A DNA stretch of 64,000 nucleotides, from positions 1,116,001 to 1,180,000 of the forward strand of contig NZ_CP121650.1 in NCBI RefSeq assembly GCF_029714405.1, written 5' to 3'. The translations under genes and the position numbers were made by a program. Below the pieces are notes generated by a model, which was not told the DNA's origin, did no database searches, and saw nothing but the letters and a program-made list of their open reading frames with translations. The first letter of the stretch is position 1. The number at the start of each line of letters is the position of its first letter. Source of the stretch: Bradyrhizobium sp. CB82 (GTDB lineage Bacteria; Pseudomonadota; Alphaproteobacteria; Rhizobiales; Xanthobacteraceae). Shown here in pieces: positions 1 to 9,841 of this stretch.

Positions 1-129
1 GGCCGGCGCGCCCTCGGAACCAGTCGGCCGCACATCAAACAGACGCTCGCGGGGGCGCTCATCAGTTTATCCCGGGGGCGCATCCTGATCGAGCCGGCGC
101 CGGCCCGGCGTGTCAGGAGCGGATCATGA
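1..129 (+). CDS. Possible 3' end of an upstream gene (partial)
   Basis: Frame 1 is open from the window edge to a TGA at 127-129, giving about 42 residues ending in a basic tail. The tRNA(Ile)-lysidine synthetase gene tilS often precedes ftsH in alphaproteobacteria, so this could be its C-terminus, but I cannot recognise the family from so short a piece. Frame 3 is also open here, so even the frame is uncertain. Confidence 0.25.
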   Translation, partial: GRRALGTSRPHIKQTLAGALISLSRGRILIEPAPARRVRSGS

Positions 130-170
130 CACCGGCGCGTTCGGCCCTTGCCCCTCAGGACACCTTAACC

Positions 171-190
171 AGGCCGGAAAAACCCGGCCT
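171..190. terminator. Hairpin between the upstream gene and ftsH
   Basis: A 7-bp GC stem (171-177 with 184-190) closes a 6-nt A-rich loop. There is no T-run after it on the plus strand, so it is at best a weak terminator for whatever lies upstream. Confidence 0.3.
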
Positions 191-251
191 GCCCCGCCAT
201 TATTTCCGCGGGAATCGAGCTAAGATGGGATAAATAGTCCCATCTCGTTCC

Positions 252-280
252 CTTGGCAGCGAGCGGGGCGGCACCTAAAT
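252..280 (+). promoter_or_regulatory. Candidate heat-shock-like promoter of ftsH
   Basis: CTTG at 252-255 and CCTAAAT at 274-280 are separated by 18 nt. This resembles the loose CTTG / CCTATAT pattern of alphaproteobacterial RpoH promoters, and ftsH is often heat-shock regulated. The match is partial and GC-rich DNA gives many such matches, so this is a suggestion only. Confidence 0.25.
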
Positions 281-372
281 TGTATGTGTCTAACCGAGAG
301 GATTCCTTGGGGATTTTCTCTAGCTTGCCCAAGGATTAGGGCCGCGATCCGCGCGACCACGAAGGAAGATCG

Positions 373-2295
<1,923 letters not shown>

Positions 2296-2307
2296 GGCCC
2301 GCGCATC

Positions 2308-2745
2308 ATGGCCGGCTATTCCGGCAAACCGCTCCCGCAAAAGCTCGGCATCAAGCCGGGCTTTTGCATTCTTGTCGACGGCCTGTCGGTCGCCTATGGC
2401 GATCTCGTCGGAGAATTGCCCGCTGACGTGCGGGTGATGAAGGCTGCCAAGGCTCCGCTCGACCTCGTGCATCTGTTCGCGCTCGAAGCGAAGGGGCTTG
2501 CTGGGAAGCTGCGCAGCTACCGGCAGGCGATCGCGCCGGACGGCATGATCTGGGTATCATGGCCGAAAAGGACGAGCGGCATCGCCAGTGACCTGACAGA
2601 CGTCGTGGTGCGGGACACGGCGCTGCCGCTCGGCCTCGTCGATGTCAAGGTTTGCGCCGTCGACGATGTCTGGTCGGCGCTGAAATTCGTGATCCCGGTG
2701 AAGCAGCGAAAAATAGCTGTTGGAGCACGATCCAGAGAAGTGTGA
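2308..2745 (+). CDS. DUF3052 family protein
   Basis: A 145-residue soluble protein of the DUF3052 family, function unknown. Recognisable family features are the SVAYGDL stretch, the DLVHLFA segment and the GMIWVSWPK core, followed by a helix ending near ALKFV. It starts 12 nt after ftsH, so translation coupled to ftsH is plausible. Its last few codons and its TGA stop (2743-2745) lie inside a dispersed intergenic repeat that begins at about 2723. The tail ARSREV is therefore probably repeat-encoded and the ancestral stop was lost; see findings. Confidence 0.85.
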   Translation: MAGYSGKPLPQKLGIKPGFCILVDGLSVAYGDLVGELPADVRVMKAAKAPLDLVHLFALEAKGLAGKLRSYRQAIAPDGMIWVSWPKRTSGIASDLTDVVVRDTALPLGLVDVKVCAVDDVWSALKFVIPVKQRKIAVGARSREV

Positions 2746-2850
2746 AGCGGTTTTTCCTCGCGACAAACGCGGAACGCGTTTGCGCGGAAATCATGCTCAA
2801 ACGATAACCTCAAGCGCGATGGCTATTCATCTCAATCTCATCGCGCTTTA
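2723..2850 (+). repeat. Dispersed repeat A, copy 1 (forward)
   Basis: This roughly 100-125-bp unit starts near GATCC-(G/A)GA(A/G)AAGTGTGAAGCGG, has an inner palindrome around CGACAAACGCGGA...GCGTTTGCGCGG, and ends TCATCGCGCTTTA. Four other copies are at 29681-29775 (-), 30892-31016 (+), 42652-42757 (-) and 44304-44406 (+). Confidence 0.85.
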
Positions 2851-2878
2851 ACCTTACTGCGTCATAAACGCTCTAACT

Positions 2879-2980
2879 CCTCATCTTGAGGAGCTTGCGA
2901 AGCAAGCGTCTCGAAGGATGTGGGCCACAGGCGGGGCCTCATGGTTCGAGACGCGCTTCGCGCTCCTCACCATGAGGGTT
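2879..2980. repeat. Bipartite palindromic repeat B
   Basis: Two related arms face each other. The first holds CCTCATCTTGAGGAGC and GTCTCGAAGGATG; the second holds CATGGTTCGAGACGCGC and GCTCCTCACCATGAGG. Each arm also has its own small hairpin (GCTTGCGAAGCAAGC and GCGCTTCGCGC). The layout is that of the mobile REP-like elements frequent in Bradyrhizobium and Rhodopseudomonas intergenic DNA. Confidence 0.8.
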
Positions 2981-3031
2981 AGTGACACAGTAAGATTAAA
3001 GCGTGATGCGATTAGGTACGATCAGTCGGGA

Positions 3032-3056
3032 CACCTCTCCCCAACGGGGAGAGGTG
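3032..3056. repeat. CCTCTCCCC hairpin repeat C, copy 1
   Basis: An 11-bp perfect stem (3032-3042 with 3046-3056) has a 3-nt loop. The same CACCTCTCCCC / GGGGAGAGGTG stem recurs at 49764-49792, with degenerate relatives at about 57640-57785. It lies just downstream of the convergent gene ending at 3115. Confidence 0.8.
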
Positions 3057-3114
3057 AATCCTCGGCATCGCACCGATTCAACCGAAACTCATCCCCGCTT
3101 TAGTGAGCGGAGGA

Positions 3115-4614
3115 TCATTTCGATGTCGCAGGTGAGGGCACTTCAGCCAATTGTCCATTGTCGCGCACGTGGATCACCGCGACGTCGTCGGCGTAGATCC
3201 GCTTCCAGCCCTTGAGGTGATCGAGGATTTGCGGGCCCGGCGCATCGGCAACCAGCAGCGTCGCGTCGATCTTATATTCGTCGAGTAGGCGGGGCAGAAT
3301 CCCGGGCTGCTTCCCCTCGGTCGCCTTGAAGAAGTCCATGACGAATTTCTCGCCATAGAGCTCGGCGCGGCCGTCGACGAAGACCGGGACGTCGCGCGAG
3401 ATCAGATAGCCGCCGAACTGGTAGGCGTTGAAGATGCGCTGCACCTTGCGCTGCTCGAGCAGGTCGACCGCGGCGACCGGCGTCTGCAACATCGTGAAGG
3501 TGAAGCGGTGATGTCCCATATAGATCGAGGTCGAGGTCCAGCTTGCTGCCACGATCATCAGCGCGCCCAGCGCGGTGACGTAGCGGGCCGGCCAGCCGTC
3601 GGCGCCTGCGGCGTCAGGCTCAGCGCGTCGCGACAATCCGCCGAGCGGCTTTGCCAGCACCAGCGGCACCAGGAACGCAAATGCCTCGATGCTCCTGACA
3701 TGCGTCAGCGCGCTCCAGGTCAGGAACAGGATCAGGAAAATCCGCGGCGCCGAGAGCATGAGGCCGCGATAGAAGCCGATGGCGATGAGGCCGAGCAGTG
3801 CGCCTTCGAACGCCGAGAACGAGGCGAAATTCGCCGGCATCCACTCGAAGATCACCGTCAGCAGTTCGCCGAGGTTGAGGATGTTGGTCGCGCCCGATAG
3901 CGTCCTCCAGCCATAAGGCGTGGCGCAGCTTGCGATCAGCGCGGCGATGCCGAACAGCACCCAGCGCAGGAATAGCTGAATCCGTTGTCCCTTCTCGGCA
4001 TGCTCGACCGCCTCGAGCGCAATCGGACCGATCAACGCGAGACCCAGAACGAAGCCGCCATGCAGATTCGCCCACAACGCCATCAATGGCAGCCAGAGCC
4101 ATGACGGCGCATTCCTGCGATCGGCGGCCGCCATCAACGCGCCGGCCCACAGCACCATGACGGGCAGCGCCAGGATGTGCGGACGCGCCAGCAGATGATG
4201 CAGCGACAGAAGCAGCGCCAGCATCGCAAACAGCACCGAGCGCGGAAGCTCGAGATGCGCGTCGAGCAGATAGACGAAGATCGTGACAGTCAGCGCGATC
4301 GCAGCTGTCGTGAGGATCACCGGTCCCGCCCAGCCCCATTGTGCATAAGAGCTCGCGAACAGCACTTGCGACAGCCATGAGGTGGATATCCAGGGCTGGC
4401 CTGACCGCGTGAACGAGTAGATGTCCGTATAGGGCAGCGCGCGATGATCGAGGATCCATTGCCCGATCTTGATCTGCCAGAACGAGTCGGAATCCTGGAG
4501 CAGCGTGTCGCCGACAAAGAGGAAGCAGAGATAGGCGCCCGCGCCGACGCAGAGCGGCACCAGGACTCGCGCGCGGCTCTGCATCGCCATGCTGTAAGTA
4601 GAGGAGAGGGACAT
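3115..4614 (-). CDS. Polytopic membrane protein, GT-C glycosyltransferase-like
   Basis: A 499-residue integral membrane protein. About ten hydrophobic segments occupy residues 15-370, followed by a soluble C-terminal domain of roughly 120 residues. An acidic DSDSFWQ motif in the first extracytoplasmic loop, followed by a WISTSWLSQ stretch, resembles the loop-1 acidic motif of GT-C-fold enzymes such as dolichyl-phosphate-sugar mannosyltransferases. That suggests transfer of a sugar from a polyprenyl carrier, but no specific family is recognised. An internal Met at residue 9 or 11 could be the true start. Its 5' end faces the pilin gene at 4917. It could also be an unrelated conserved membrane protein. 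Confidence 0.75.
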   Translation of the reverse strand: MSLSSTYSMAMQSRARVLVPLCVGAGAYLCFLFVGDTLLQDSDSFWQIKIGQWILDHRALPYTDIYSFTRSGQPWISTSWLSQVLFASSYAQWGWAGPVILTTAAIALTVTIFVYLLDAHLELPRSVLFAMLALLLSLHHLLARPHILALPVMVLWAGALMAAADRRNAPSWLWLPLMALWANLHGGFVLGLALIGPIALEAVEHAEKGQRIQLFLRWVLFGIAALIASCATPYGWRTLSGATNILNLGELLTVIFEWMPANFASFSAFEGALLGLIAIGFYRGLMLSAPRIFLILFLTWSALTHVRSIEAFAFLVPLVLAKPLGGLSRRAEPDAAGADGWPARYVTALGALMIVAASWTSTSIYMGHHRFTFTMLQTPVAAVDLLEQRKVQRIFNAYQFGGYLISRDVPVFVDGRAELYGEKFVMDFFKATEGKQPGILPRLLDEYKIDATLLVADAPGPQILDHLKGWKRIYADDVAVIHVRDNGQLAEVPSPATSK

Positions 4615-4916
4615 TCCGCCTCGTCGTTCTGCCGGACGTTGATCCTGCCGGCCGTCGCGGGCGGCATTGGACCATGGCCGTCATAACTTCGAGTAAACCG
4701 GCACAAAGGCGGCCGGCATGTTTCCGGACGATTTAACCGATTGTTTTCAAAATCGATTTACCATCGTGGAATACACGCAAACCGCTGCATGTTTCTGCGG
4801 ACGAATTAACTGCGGTGCAAGTCTTTGTCGCTACGGTCGGTTCCATGGTCGCGCGGGCGCTGGGAAGCCGGTCAGACCAAACTAGTTGTAGCCTTGTGTA
4901 CACTTTGGAGCAGTCT

Positions 4917-5081
4917 ATGAAGAACCTCGTTGCGCGCTTCGTGAAGGATGAATCCGGCGCCACCGCTATTGAATACGGTCTGATCGCCGCCGGCATCGCG
5001 CTGGCCATCATCACCGTGGTCAATAACCTCGGCACCTCGCTGAACGCCAAGTTCGGCTCGATCTCGTCCAGCCTGAAGTAA
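4917..5081 (+). CDS. Flp/Fap-type pilin
   Basis: A 54-residue type IVb (Flp) major pilin precursor. A short basic leader precedes a hydrophobic helix that begins with the family signature GATAIEYGLIAAGIALAI; prepilin peptidase would cut just before this helix, leaving a very small mature pilin of the Tad system. ATG 4917 is chosen over the upstream in-frame codon at 4815 because GGAG at 4907-4910 is ideally spaced and because Flp prepilins have leaders of about 10-20 residues. A strong terminator follows at 5105. No tad/cpa assembly gene is in the window, so this is an isolated pilin locus. Confidence 0.93.
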   Translation: MKNLVARFVKDESGATAIEYGLIAAGIALAIITVVNNLGTSLNAKFGSISSSLK

Positions 5082-5104
5082 GTTGGACGATCGACGTGAA
5101 TTCG

Positions 5105-5136
5105 AAGAGCTCCGGGATTCCGGGGCTCTTTCATTT
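5105..5136 (+). terminator. Rho-independent terminator of the pilin gene
   Basis: An 11-bp stem with one G-T pair (5105-5115 with 5120-5130), a GATT loop, and then TCATTT. It lies 23 nt after the pilin stop. Confidence 0.8.
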
Positions 5137-5206
5137 CAGCTGCTGCGCGCGTTCTTGAGGGGAATGCAGCCCGCCGTCGGGCCTGCGGCCAGGCTCGACC
5201 CCGTCG

Positions 5207-5975
5207 ATGCTGTTCAACGTCTGCCTCGTGCTGCCGCGCACCGAGGTGCTCGCCGGAATTTGCCTCGGGCTTCTGACCTACAAGCCGCAATACGGACTCT
5301 TGTTTCCGCTCGTCCTTGTCGCGAGAGGAGAATGGAAAGTCTTCGTCGCGGCGGCCATCACCGCCATATCCGTTGCGCTCGCGTCGATGCTCGTATTCGG
5401 CGCCGAGAGTTGGGCTGCCTTCTTCCATTGGATGCCGATGATCTCGAAGGCGGTACTCTCTGAGGGGGGAATCCTGGCTGAGGCTCCAGAGCGTGTTCGC
5501 GATGGTGCGCTGTCTTGGCGGTAGCGAGACACTCGGTTGGCGTTGCAGGCGGTGGTAGCTTGCGCTGTCGCGATCAGGCTCGTGCTGATGTGGCGCAGCA
5601 AGGTGCCTTACGCACTGAAGGCGGCTGCGCTTGCGACCGGCACGCTGCTGTGTTCGCCCTATACGTACATGTATGATTTCGCGGTGCTGGCCATTCCCGC
5701 CGCGTGGTCCGTCCGCATCGGATACGATGATGGCTTCCGTGCTTACGAGTCCTGTGCGCTCGGCCTCTCTGCTTGCGCTGCTTGCGAGCTTCCCGTTTCT
5801 GAAAATCCCCGTTGGACTCGTGGCGACGCTGATTGTGGCCGCGCTCATCGTCGCCCGTGCGGTCGCCGGATGGCGGTGGCCTGCCGGTGTCCCGGCCGGG
5901 GCTTGCCTCGTCCCTTGCTTCGTCGTGAGCTGGCAGATCAGCCTCGCGCATTTGAGGCCTTGTCATCCGCTCTGA
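5207..5975 (+). pseudogene. Degraded GT87 (DUF2029) mannosyltransferase-like gene
   Basis: Only the C-terminal half of a GT87/DUF2029 membrane glycosyltransferase remains, broken into at least four frame segments. About 5207-5470 encodes LAGICLGLLTYKPQYGLLFP and the following membrane helices. About 5475-5530 (second frame) encodes WLRLQSVFAMVRCLGG. About 5537-5730 (back in the first frame) encodes the LKAAALATGTLLCSPY..YDFAVLA stretch, and about 5740-5975 (third shift) encodes the last helices. These match the order of the family's conserved C-terminal motifs (YKPQ, QSVFA, the A.LLCSPY.YDY region). The N-terminal half is absent; the pilin and its terminator occupy that place. The segment order is seen; the family assignment rests on remembered motifs. 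Confidence 0.8.
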
Positions 5976-6070
5976 ATAGTTGTTCAGTTCTTGCAGGGCG
6001 ATTTGCAGCGAAAACAGTGAAGAAGCGTTCGGCCGAAACGCGGCCAGGCGCGGGGGACAGGAAGCGCGCC

Positions 6071-6748
6071 ATGGTTTACCGGCGGACCCATCAAGTGGTG
6101 AAACGCCTAGCGGCGCGGCGCAACGCCATTCTGGCGGCGGCGCGGGAGGCGGCGGCGGAAGGCGGCATGGTGGCGGTGCAGATCGCCCCGGTCGCAGTCA
6201 GGGCCAACGTCGCCGCGGGAACGGTCTACCGCTATTTCCCCTCAAAAGCCGATCTGATCTCCGAGCTGATCGCCGAAGTGTCGCGCGACGAACTCGCCGC
6301 GATCCGCCGGGCGGCCGATGCCGCTCCGGGGCCGTCCTCGGCGCTGGCGGCGGCTGTCACCACGGTTGCGGTGCACACGCTGTCCCAGCGCAAGCTCGCC
6401 TGGGGCATTCTGGCCGAGCCCGTCGACGTCGATGTCAGCGCTTCGCGGCTTGCGAGCCGGCGCGAGATCGCGGGCGAAATCGCGTCCCGGATCGACGCCG
6501 CCGTGCGTGCCGGCCATTTGCCGGCGCAGGATACCGCGCTGGCGGCAACGGCTCTGCTCGGCGCGCTGCACGAGGCGCTGGTCGGGCCGCTTGCGCCCGA
6601 CAATCTGGAGGACTCGGTCAAGCTGCGGGATGCCGTGCAGACGGTCACGCTGCTGGCGCTGCGTGCCGTCGGCGTCATGGATGCCCGCGCCCGTGGTCTC
6701 GTAGTGCAGCAGACGGTGCTGCCGGCGAAGGCATTGGTGGGAGCTTAA
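6071..6748 (+). CDS. TetR family transcriptional regulator
   Basis: A 225-residue one-component repressor. An N-terminal TetR-type helix-turn-helix at about residues 18-65 includes the signature VAAGTVYRYFPSKADL, followed by an all-helical ligand and dimerisation domain. ATG 6071 is chosen because AGGAA lies about 8 nt upstream; a GTG at 6017 is a poorer alternative. The reading frame runs open much further upstream, but that part is the unrelated GT87 remnant. It is convergent with pyruvate kinase, with 5 nt between the stops. The ligand and targets cannot be told from the sequence. TetR proteins commonly control a neighbouring gene, but no obvious effector gene is adjacent. Confidence 0.9.
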   Translation: MVYRRTHQVVKRLAARRNAILAAAREAAAEGGMVAVQIAPVAVRANVAAGTVYRYFPSKADLISELIAEVSRDELAAIRRAADAAPGPSSALAAAVTTVAVHTLSQRKLAWGILAEPVDVDVSASRLASRREIAGEIASRIDAAVRAGHLPAQDTALAATALLGALHEALVGPLAPDNLEDSVKLRDAVQTVTLLALRAVGVMDARARGLVVQQTVLPAKALVGA

Positions 6749-6753
6749 AGCCC

Positions 6754-8190
6754 TCACATATTGGCGTCGCCCTCGGGACCGACGGAGGCGATCCGCACCA
6801 TGTTGGTGGTGCCGGGGATGCCGAGCGGCACGCCGGCGACGATGATCACGCGCTGGCCGGCGCGGACAAAGCCATCGCGAAACGCGATCTGGCCGGCGCG
6901 GCTGACCATGTCGTCCTGGTCGCGCGCGTCTTCCGCCACCACGCAATGCACGCCCCAGACGACCGCGAGTTTGCGTCCTGTCGTCATGTTGGGCGTGATC
7001 GCCACGATCGGCGCCTTTGGACGTTCGCGCGCCACCCGGATCGCGGTCGAGCCGGAGCTGGTCCAGCAGATCAGCGCCGGCAGGTCGAGCGTCTCGGCCA
7101 TCACGCGCGCGGCGTCCGCGATCGCATCGCCTACGGTCGCTTCCGGGTCGGGCCGCTGGGCCATGATCACGGAGCGATAGGTCGGGTCGCGCTCGACCTC
7201 CTCGCCGATGCGGTTCATGGTCGAGACCGCTTCGACCGGAAACTTGCCGGCAGCCGATTCAGCCGACAGCATGATGGCGTCGGCGCCCTCATAGACGGCG
7301 GTCGCGACGTCCGAGACTTCCGCGCGGGTCGGAACCGGCGACTGGATCATCGATTCAAGCATCTGGGTTGCGATCACCACAGGCTTGCCGGCGCGGCGTG
7401 CCATGCGCGTCATCTGCTTTTGCAGGCTCGGCACGCGCTCCAGCGGCAGCTCGACGCCGAGGTCGCCGCGCGCCACCATCAGCGCATCGGAGGCCTCGAT
7501 GATGTCGGCGAGGCGGTCAATCGCCTGCGGCTTCTCGATCTTGGCCATCACGGCGGCACGGCCGCGGATCATCTTCTTGGCCTCGCTGACGTCGTCGGCG
7601 CGCTGCACGAAGGACAGCGCGATCCAGTCGATGCCGGTGGTCACGGCGGCCTCGAGGTCGGCACGGTCCTTCTGGGTCATCGCCGAGACCGGCAGATCGG
7701 TATCGGGCAGGCTGACGCCCTTGCGGTCGGACATCTTGCCGCCGACCACGACACGCGTCACCGCACGCTCCTTCGAGGTCTCTTCCGCGATCAGTCGAAC
7801 CTTGCCGTCATCAAGCAACAGCGCATGGCCGGGCCGGAGTGCGGCCAGGATCTCCGGATGTGGCAGGTAGACGCGGGTCGTGTCGCCCGGCGCCTTGTCG
7901 GAGTCCAGGGTGAAGGTGTGGCCGTTCTGGAGCTGCACGGCCCCCTCGGCGAACGAGCCGAGCCGGAGTTTCGGCCCCTGAAGGTCGACCAGGATGCCGA
8001 TCGGCCGCCCGTAGCTGGACTCGACATTGCGGATCGTGGCCACCAGCTCCCGCATCTTGTCATGCGGGGTGTGGCTCATGTTGATGCGAAAGATGTCGGC
8101 GCCGGCCTCGAACAGGCGGCGGATCGTCGCGAGGTCCGAAGAGGCTGGTCCGAGGGTCGCGAGAATCTTGATACGGCGAAGTCGCCTCAT
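6754..8190 (-). CDS. pyk: Pyruvate kinase
   Basis: This enzyme catalyses the last step of glycolysis, phosphoenolpyruvate + ADP to pyruvate + ATP. It has 478 residues, normal for a bacterial type. The N-terminus RRIKILATLGPASSD carries the substrate-binding Arg region. RINMSH, the B domain, the active-site MAKIEKPQAI (catalytic Lys and metal-binding Glu) and MVARGDLGVELP (metal Asp) are all present, followed by the allosteric C domain. Its ATG overlaps the stop of the DUF1036 gene by 4 nt (ATGA), so the two are translationally coupled in one operon. Confidence 0.97.
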   Translation of the reverse strand: MRRLRRIKILATLGPASSDLATIRRLFEAGADIFRINMSHTPHDKMRELVATIRNVESSYGRPIGILVDLQGPKLRLGSFAEGAVQLQNGHTFTLDSDKAPGDTTRVYLPHPEILAALRPGHALLLDDGKVRLIAEETSKERAVTRVVVGGKMSDRKGVSLPDTDLPVSAMTQKDRADLEAAVTTGIDWIALSFVQRADDVSEAKKMIRGRAAVMAKIEKPQAIDRLADIIEASDALMVARGDLGVELPLERVPSLQKQMTRMARRAGKPVVIATQMLESMIQSPVPTRAEVSDVATAVYEGADAIMLSAESAAGKFPVEAVSTMNRIGEEVERDPTYRSVIMAQRPDPEATVGDAIADAARVMAETLDLPALICWTSSGSTAIRVARERPKAPIVAITPNMTTGRKLAVVWGVHCVVAEDARDQDDMVSRAGQIAFRDGFVRAGQRVIIVAGVPLGIPGTTNMVRIASVGPEGDANM

Positions 8191-8789
8191 GGTTTATTTC
8201 CGGGCGGGGGCGAGGGTGCTGGCGCAAGGCCAGGCGAGCCGGGGGGCGTAGCACCCGGCGGGCTATTGGGCAAACCCGGAACGCCGCCACCCGGGCCAAC
8301 CGGGCCCGGCAGACCAGGTACCCGCTGTTGCGAGGGCTGTTCATTGGCGTCGGTCAGCTGCACCGTCCAGGCGCGCTGTTCGCCGGTATCGACCTCGAAA
8401 TAGCCGGTCCGGTCGTAGCCGCGGGCGAGGCAGTCCTCGGTGCCGCGGATGGTGAATTCCTTGTCCCGCGAGCACATGAAAGCCTGGCCCGACCATTCGC
8501 CGCCGCGGTCGTAGTCGATCGCGTAGATGTAATAATAACGGGCGACCAGCGTGCCCCGCAGCAGTGTCTCGCAGGAGCGGGACGAGATGTTCCACCAGCC
8601 CTCCGTAGTCCATCCCTCGGCATCCTTGTAGCCGAGCGCAATGCCGACCCGGCTCGAGGTGTTGTTGCAGAGCCGGAAGTCGGCCGAGGCGGGGCTCGTC
8701 GACAGGCACAGCAAGGCAATCGCCAGCGCCGGGGCGAGGCGGACGATCCATCTGGAGAGGCGCTGGAAGGCGAAAGATTCGGCGATCAT
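8187..8789 (-). CDS. DUF1036 secreted protein with Pro/Gly-rich tail
   Basis: A 200-residue exported protein of unknown function. A signal peptide (hydrophobic residues about 18-36, ending SPASA) is followed by a DUF1036 domain that starts FRLCNNTSSRVGIALGY. The domain has conserved Cys and Trp residues (GWWNI, SC.TLL, GQAFMCS) suggesting disulfides. The last 50 residues are a low-complexity Pro/Gly tail. It is the first gene of a two-gene operon with pyk (4-nt overlap). The pairing of DUF1036 with pyruvate kinase looks conserved in this group, but its meaning is unknown. Confidence 0.88.
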   Translation of the reverse strand: MIAESFAFQRLSRWIVRLAPALAIALLCLSTSPASADFRLCNNTSSRVGIALGYKDAEGWTTEGWWNISSRSCETLLRGTLVARYYYIYAIDYDRGGEWSGQAFMCSRDKEFTIRGTEDCLARGYDRTGYFEVDTGEQRAWTVQLTDANEQPSQQRVPGLPGPVGPGGGVPGLPNSPPGATPPGSPGLAPAPSPPPGNKP

Positions 8790-8951
8790 AGTCGCGGGAA
8801 GCTATATCAGATCATTGACGATTTGGCGTAGAGGGCGCGGGAACCGCCGCAGGACCGTCGAGGGCCCCGTTTGCACCGGGATATGGCAAAATCTGTGACA
8901 AAGACCTAGCTAGTCCGGTAAACGGTCAGTCCGGACAGCGAGGTCATCGTC

Positions 8952-9254
8952 ATGGCAATCGACGACAAAACCAGAACAGAGCTCGAGGCGGCGGCCTTCC
9001 GGCGCCTGATCGAGCATCTCAAGGCGCGGACCGACGTCCAGAACATCGATCTGATGAATCTCGCCGGCTTCTGCCGCAATTGCCTATCGAATTGGCTCAA
9101 GGACGCCGCCGACGCGCAAGGGGTGCCGCTCAGCAAGGACGAGAGCCGCGAAGCGGTCTATGGCATGCCCTATGAGACCTGGAAGGCGAAGTACCAGGGC
9201 ACGGCCTCGCCCGAGCAGCTCGAAGCCATGAAGAAGGTCCATCCCGGACATTGA
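8952..9254 (+). CDS. DUF1244 family protein
   Basis: A 100-residue protein of the small conserved DUF1244 family, found widely in proteobacteria. The signature region NLAGFCRNCLSNWL contains two Cys three residues apart, followed by YGMPYETWKAKYQ. It is probably cytoplasmic and helical; the conserved Cys pair may bind a metal or be redox-active (inference). It is divergent from the DUF1036-pyk operon and could share a promoter region with it. The start ATG follows a GAGGTCATCGTC stretch. Confidence 0.9.
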   Translation: MAIDDKTRTELEAAAFRRLIEHLKARTDVQNIDLMNLAGFCRNCLSNWLKDAADAQGVPLSKDESREAVYGMPYETWKAKYQGTASPEQLEAMKKVHPGH

Positions 9255-9449
9255 GCCCCACCTCGAGGGGTTAAAGTCGCTCGCAGCACAATCGGTTTTT
9301 GGTCCCCGCGACACGAAGATGTGGGTGCGCTGTGGACGAGCGCGATGCTGCCTTGACGTAACGGCTGCCAAACCTAAGGGTCAAACCAGCACGCGCGGTG
9401 CGAGGGCGCCGGCGTTACCTCACCTTGCCAGTTCCATCAGGAGTACGAG

Positions 9450-9722
9450 ATGGCCATTGCCACCGCCGTCAACGAAGAAGCGCCCGCCACGAAATTCGCC
9501 AAAGATCAGCTCCGCTCCATCATCGAGCGCATCGAGCGGCTGGAGGAAGAGAAGAAGGCGATCTCCGACGACATCCGCGACGTCTACGCCGAGAGCAAGG
9601 GCAACGGCTTCGACGTGAAGGCGCTGCGCACCATCGTGCGCCTGCGCAAGCAGGACCCCAACGAGCGCGCCGAGGCCGAAACGATCCTCGAGACCTACAT
9701 GCAGGCGCTGGGAATGCTCTGA
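9450..9722 (+). CDS. gapR: GapR nucleoid-associated protein (DUF2312)
   Basis: A 90-residue helical DNA-binding protein. In Caulobacter, GapR (DUF2312) binds overtwisted DNA ahead of replication and transcription and stimulates topoisomerases; it is essential or nearly so. The sequence shows the family core [19 protein letters not shown], then the conserved [17 protein letters not shown] loop and helix and the C-terminal IVRLRKQDP helix. ATG 9450 is preceded by AGGAGTACGAG. Length and motifs match the family well. Confidence 0.95.
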   Translation: MAIATAVNEEAPATKFAKDQLRSIIERIERLEEEKKAISDDIRDVYAESKGNGFDVKALRTIVRLRKQDPNERAEAETILETYMQALGML

Positions 9723-9841
9723 GGCGAGGAGGCCCAGGCCGCGCCCGTCGGAGTACCTCGGCGCGCATACCCGTAATTGCAGCCCCTCAACTTGGGCAAA
9801 ATCCGCTCGTCTGCTAGACTGCTCGGTAAAGGGATCGAGCA

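Noticed and set aside
4733..4747. CtrA site upstream of the pilin gene
   Set aside because: TTAA-N7-TTTT has only one good half and lies about 180 bp upstream; too weak to call.
5537..6748. 403-residue frame joining the GT87 remnant to the TetR gene
   Set aside because: It only arises because the dead glycosyltransferase frame happens to be in phase. The TetR domain and its ribosome site place the start at 6071.
5980..8403. 807-residue plus-strand frame over TetR and antisense to pyruvate kinase
   Set aside because: Low-complexity Gly/Arg/Ala/Asp composition, no recognisable domain, and it opposes pyk and DUF1036.
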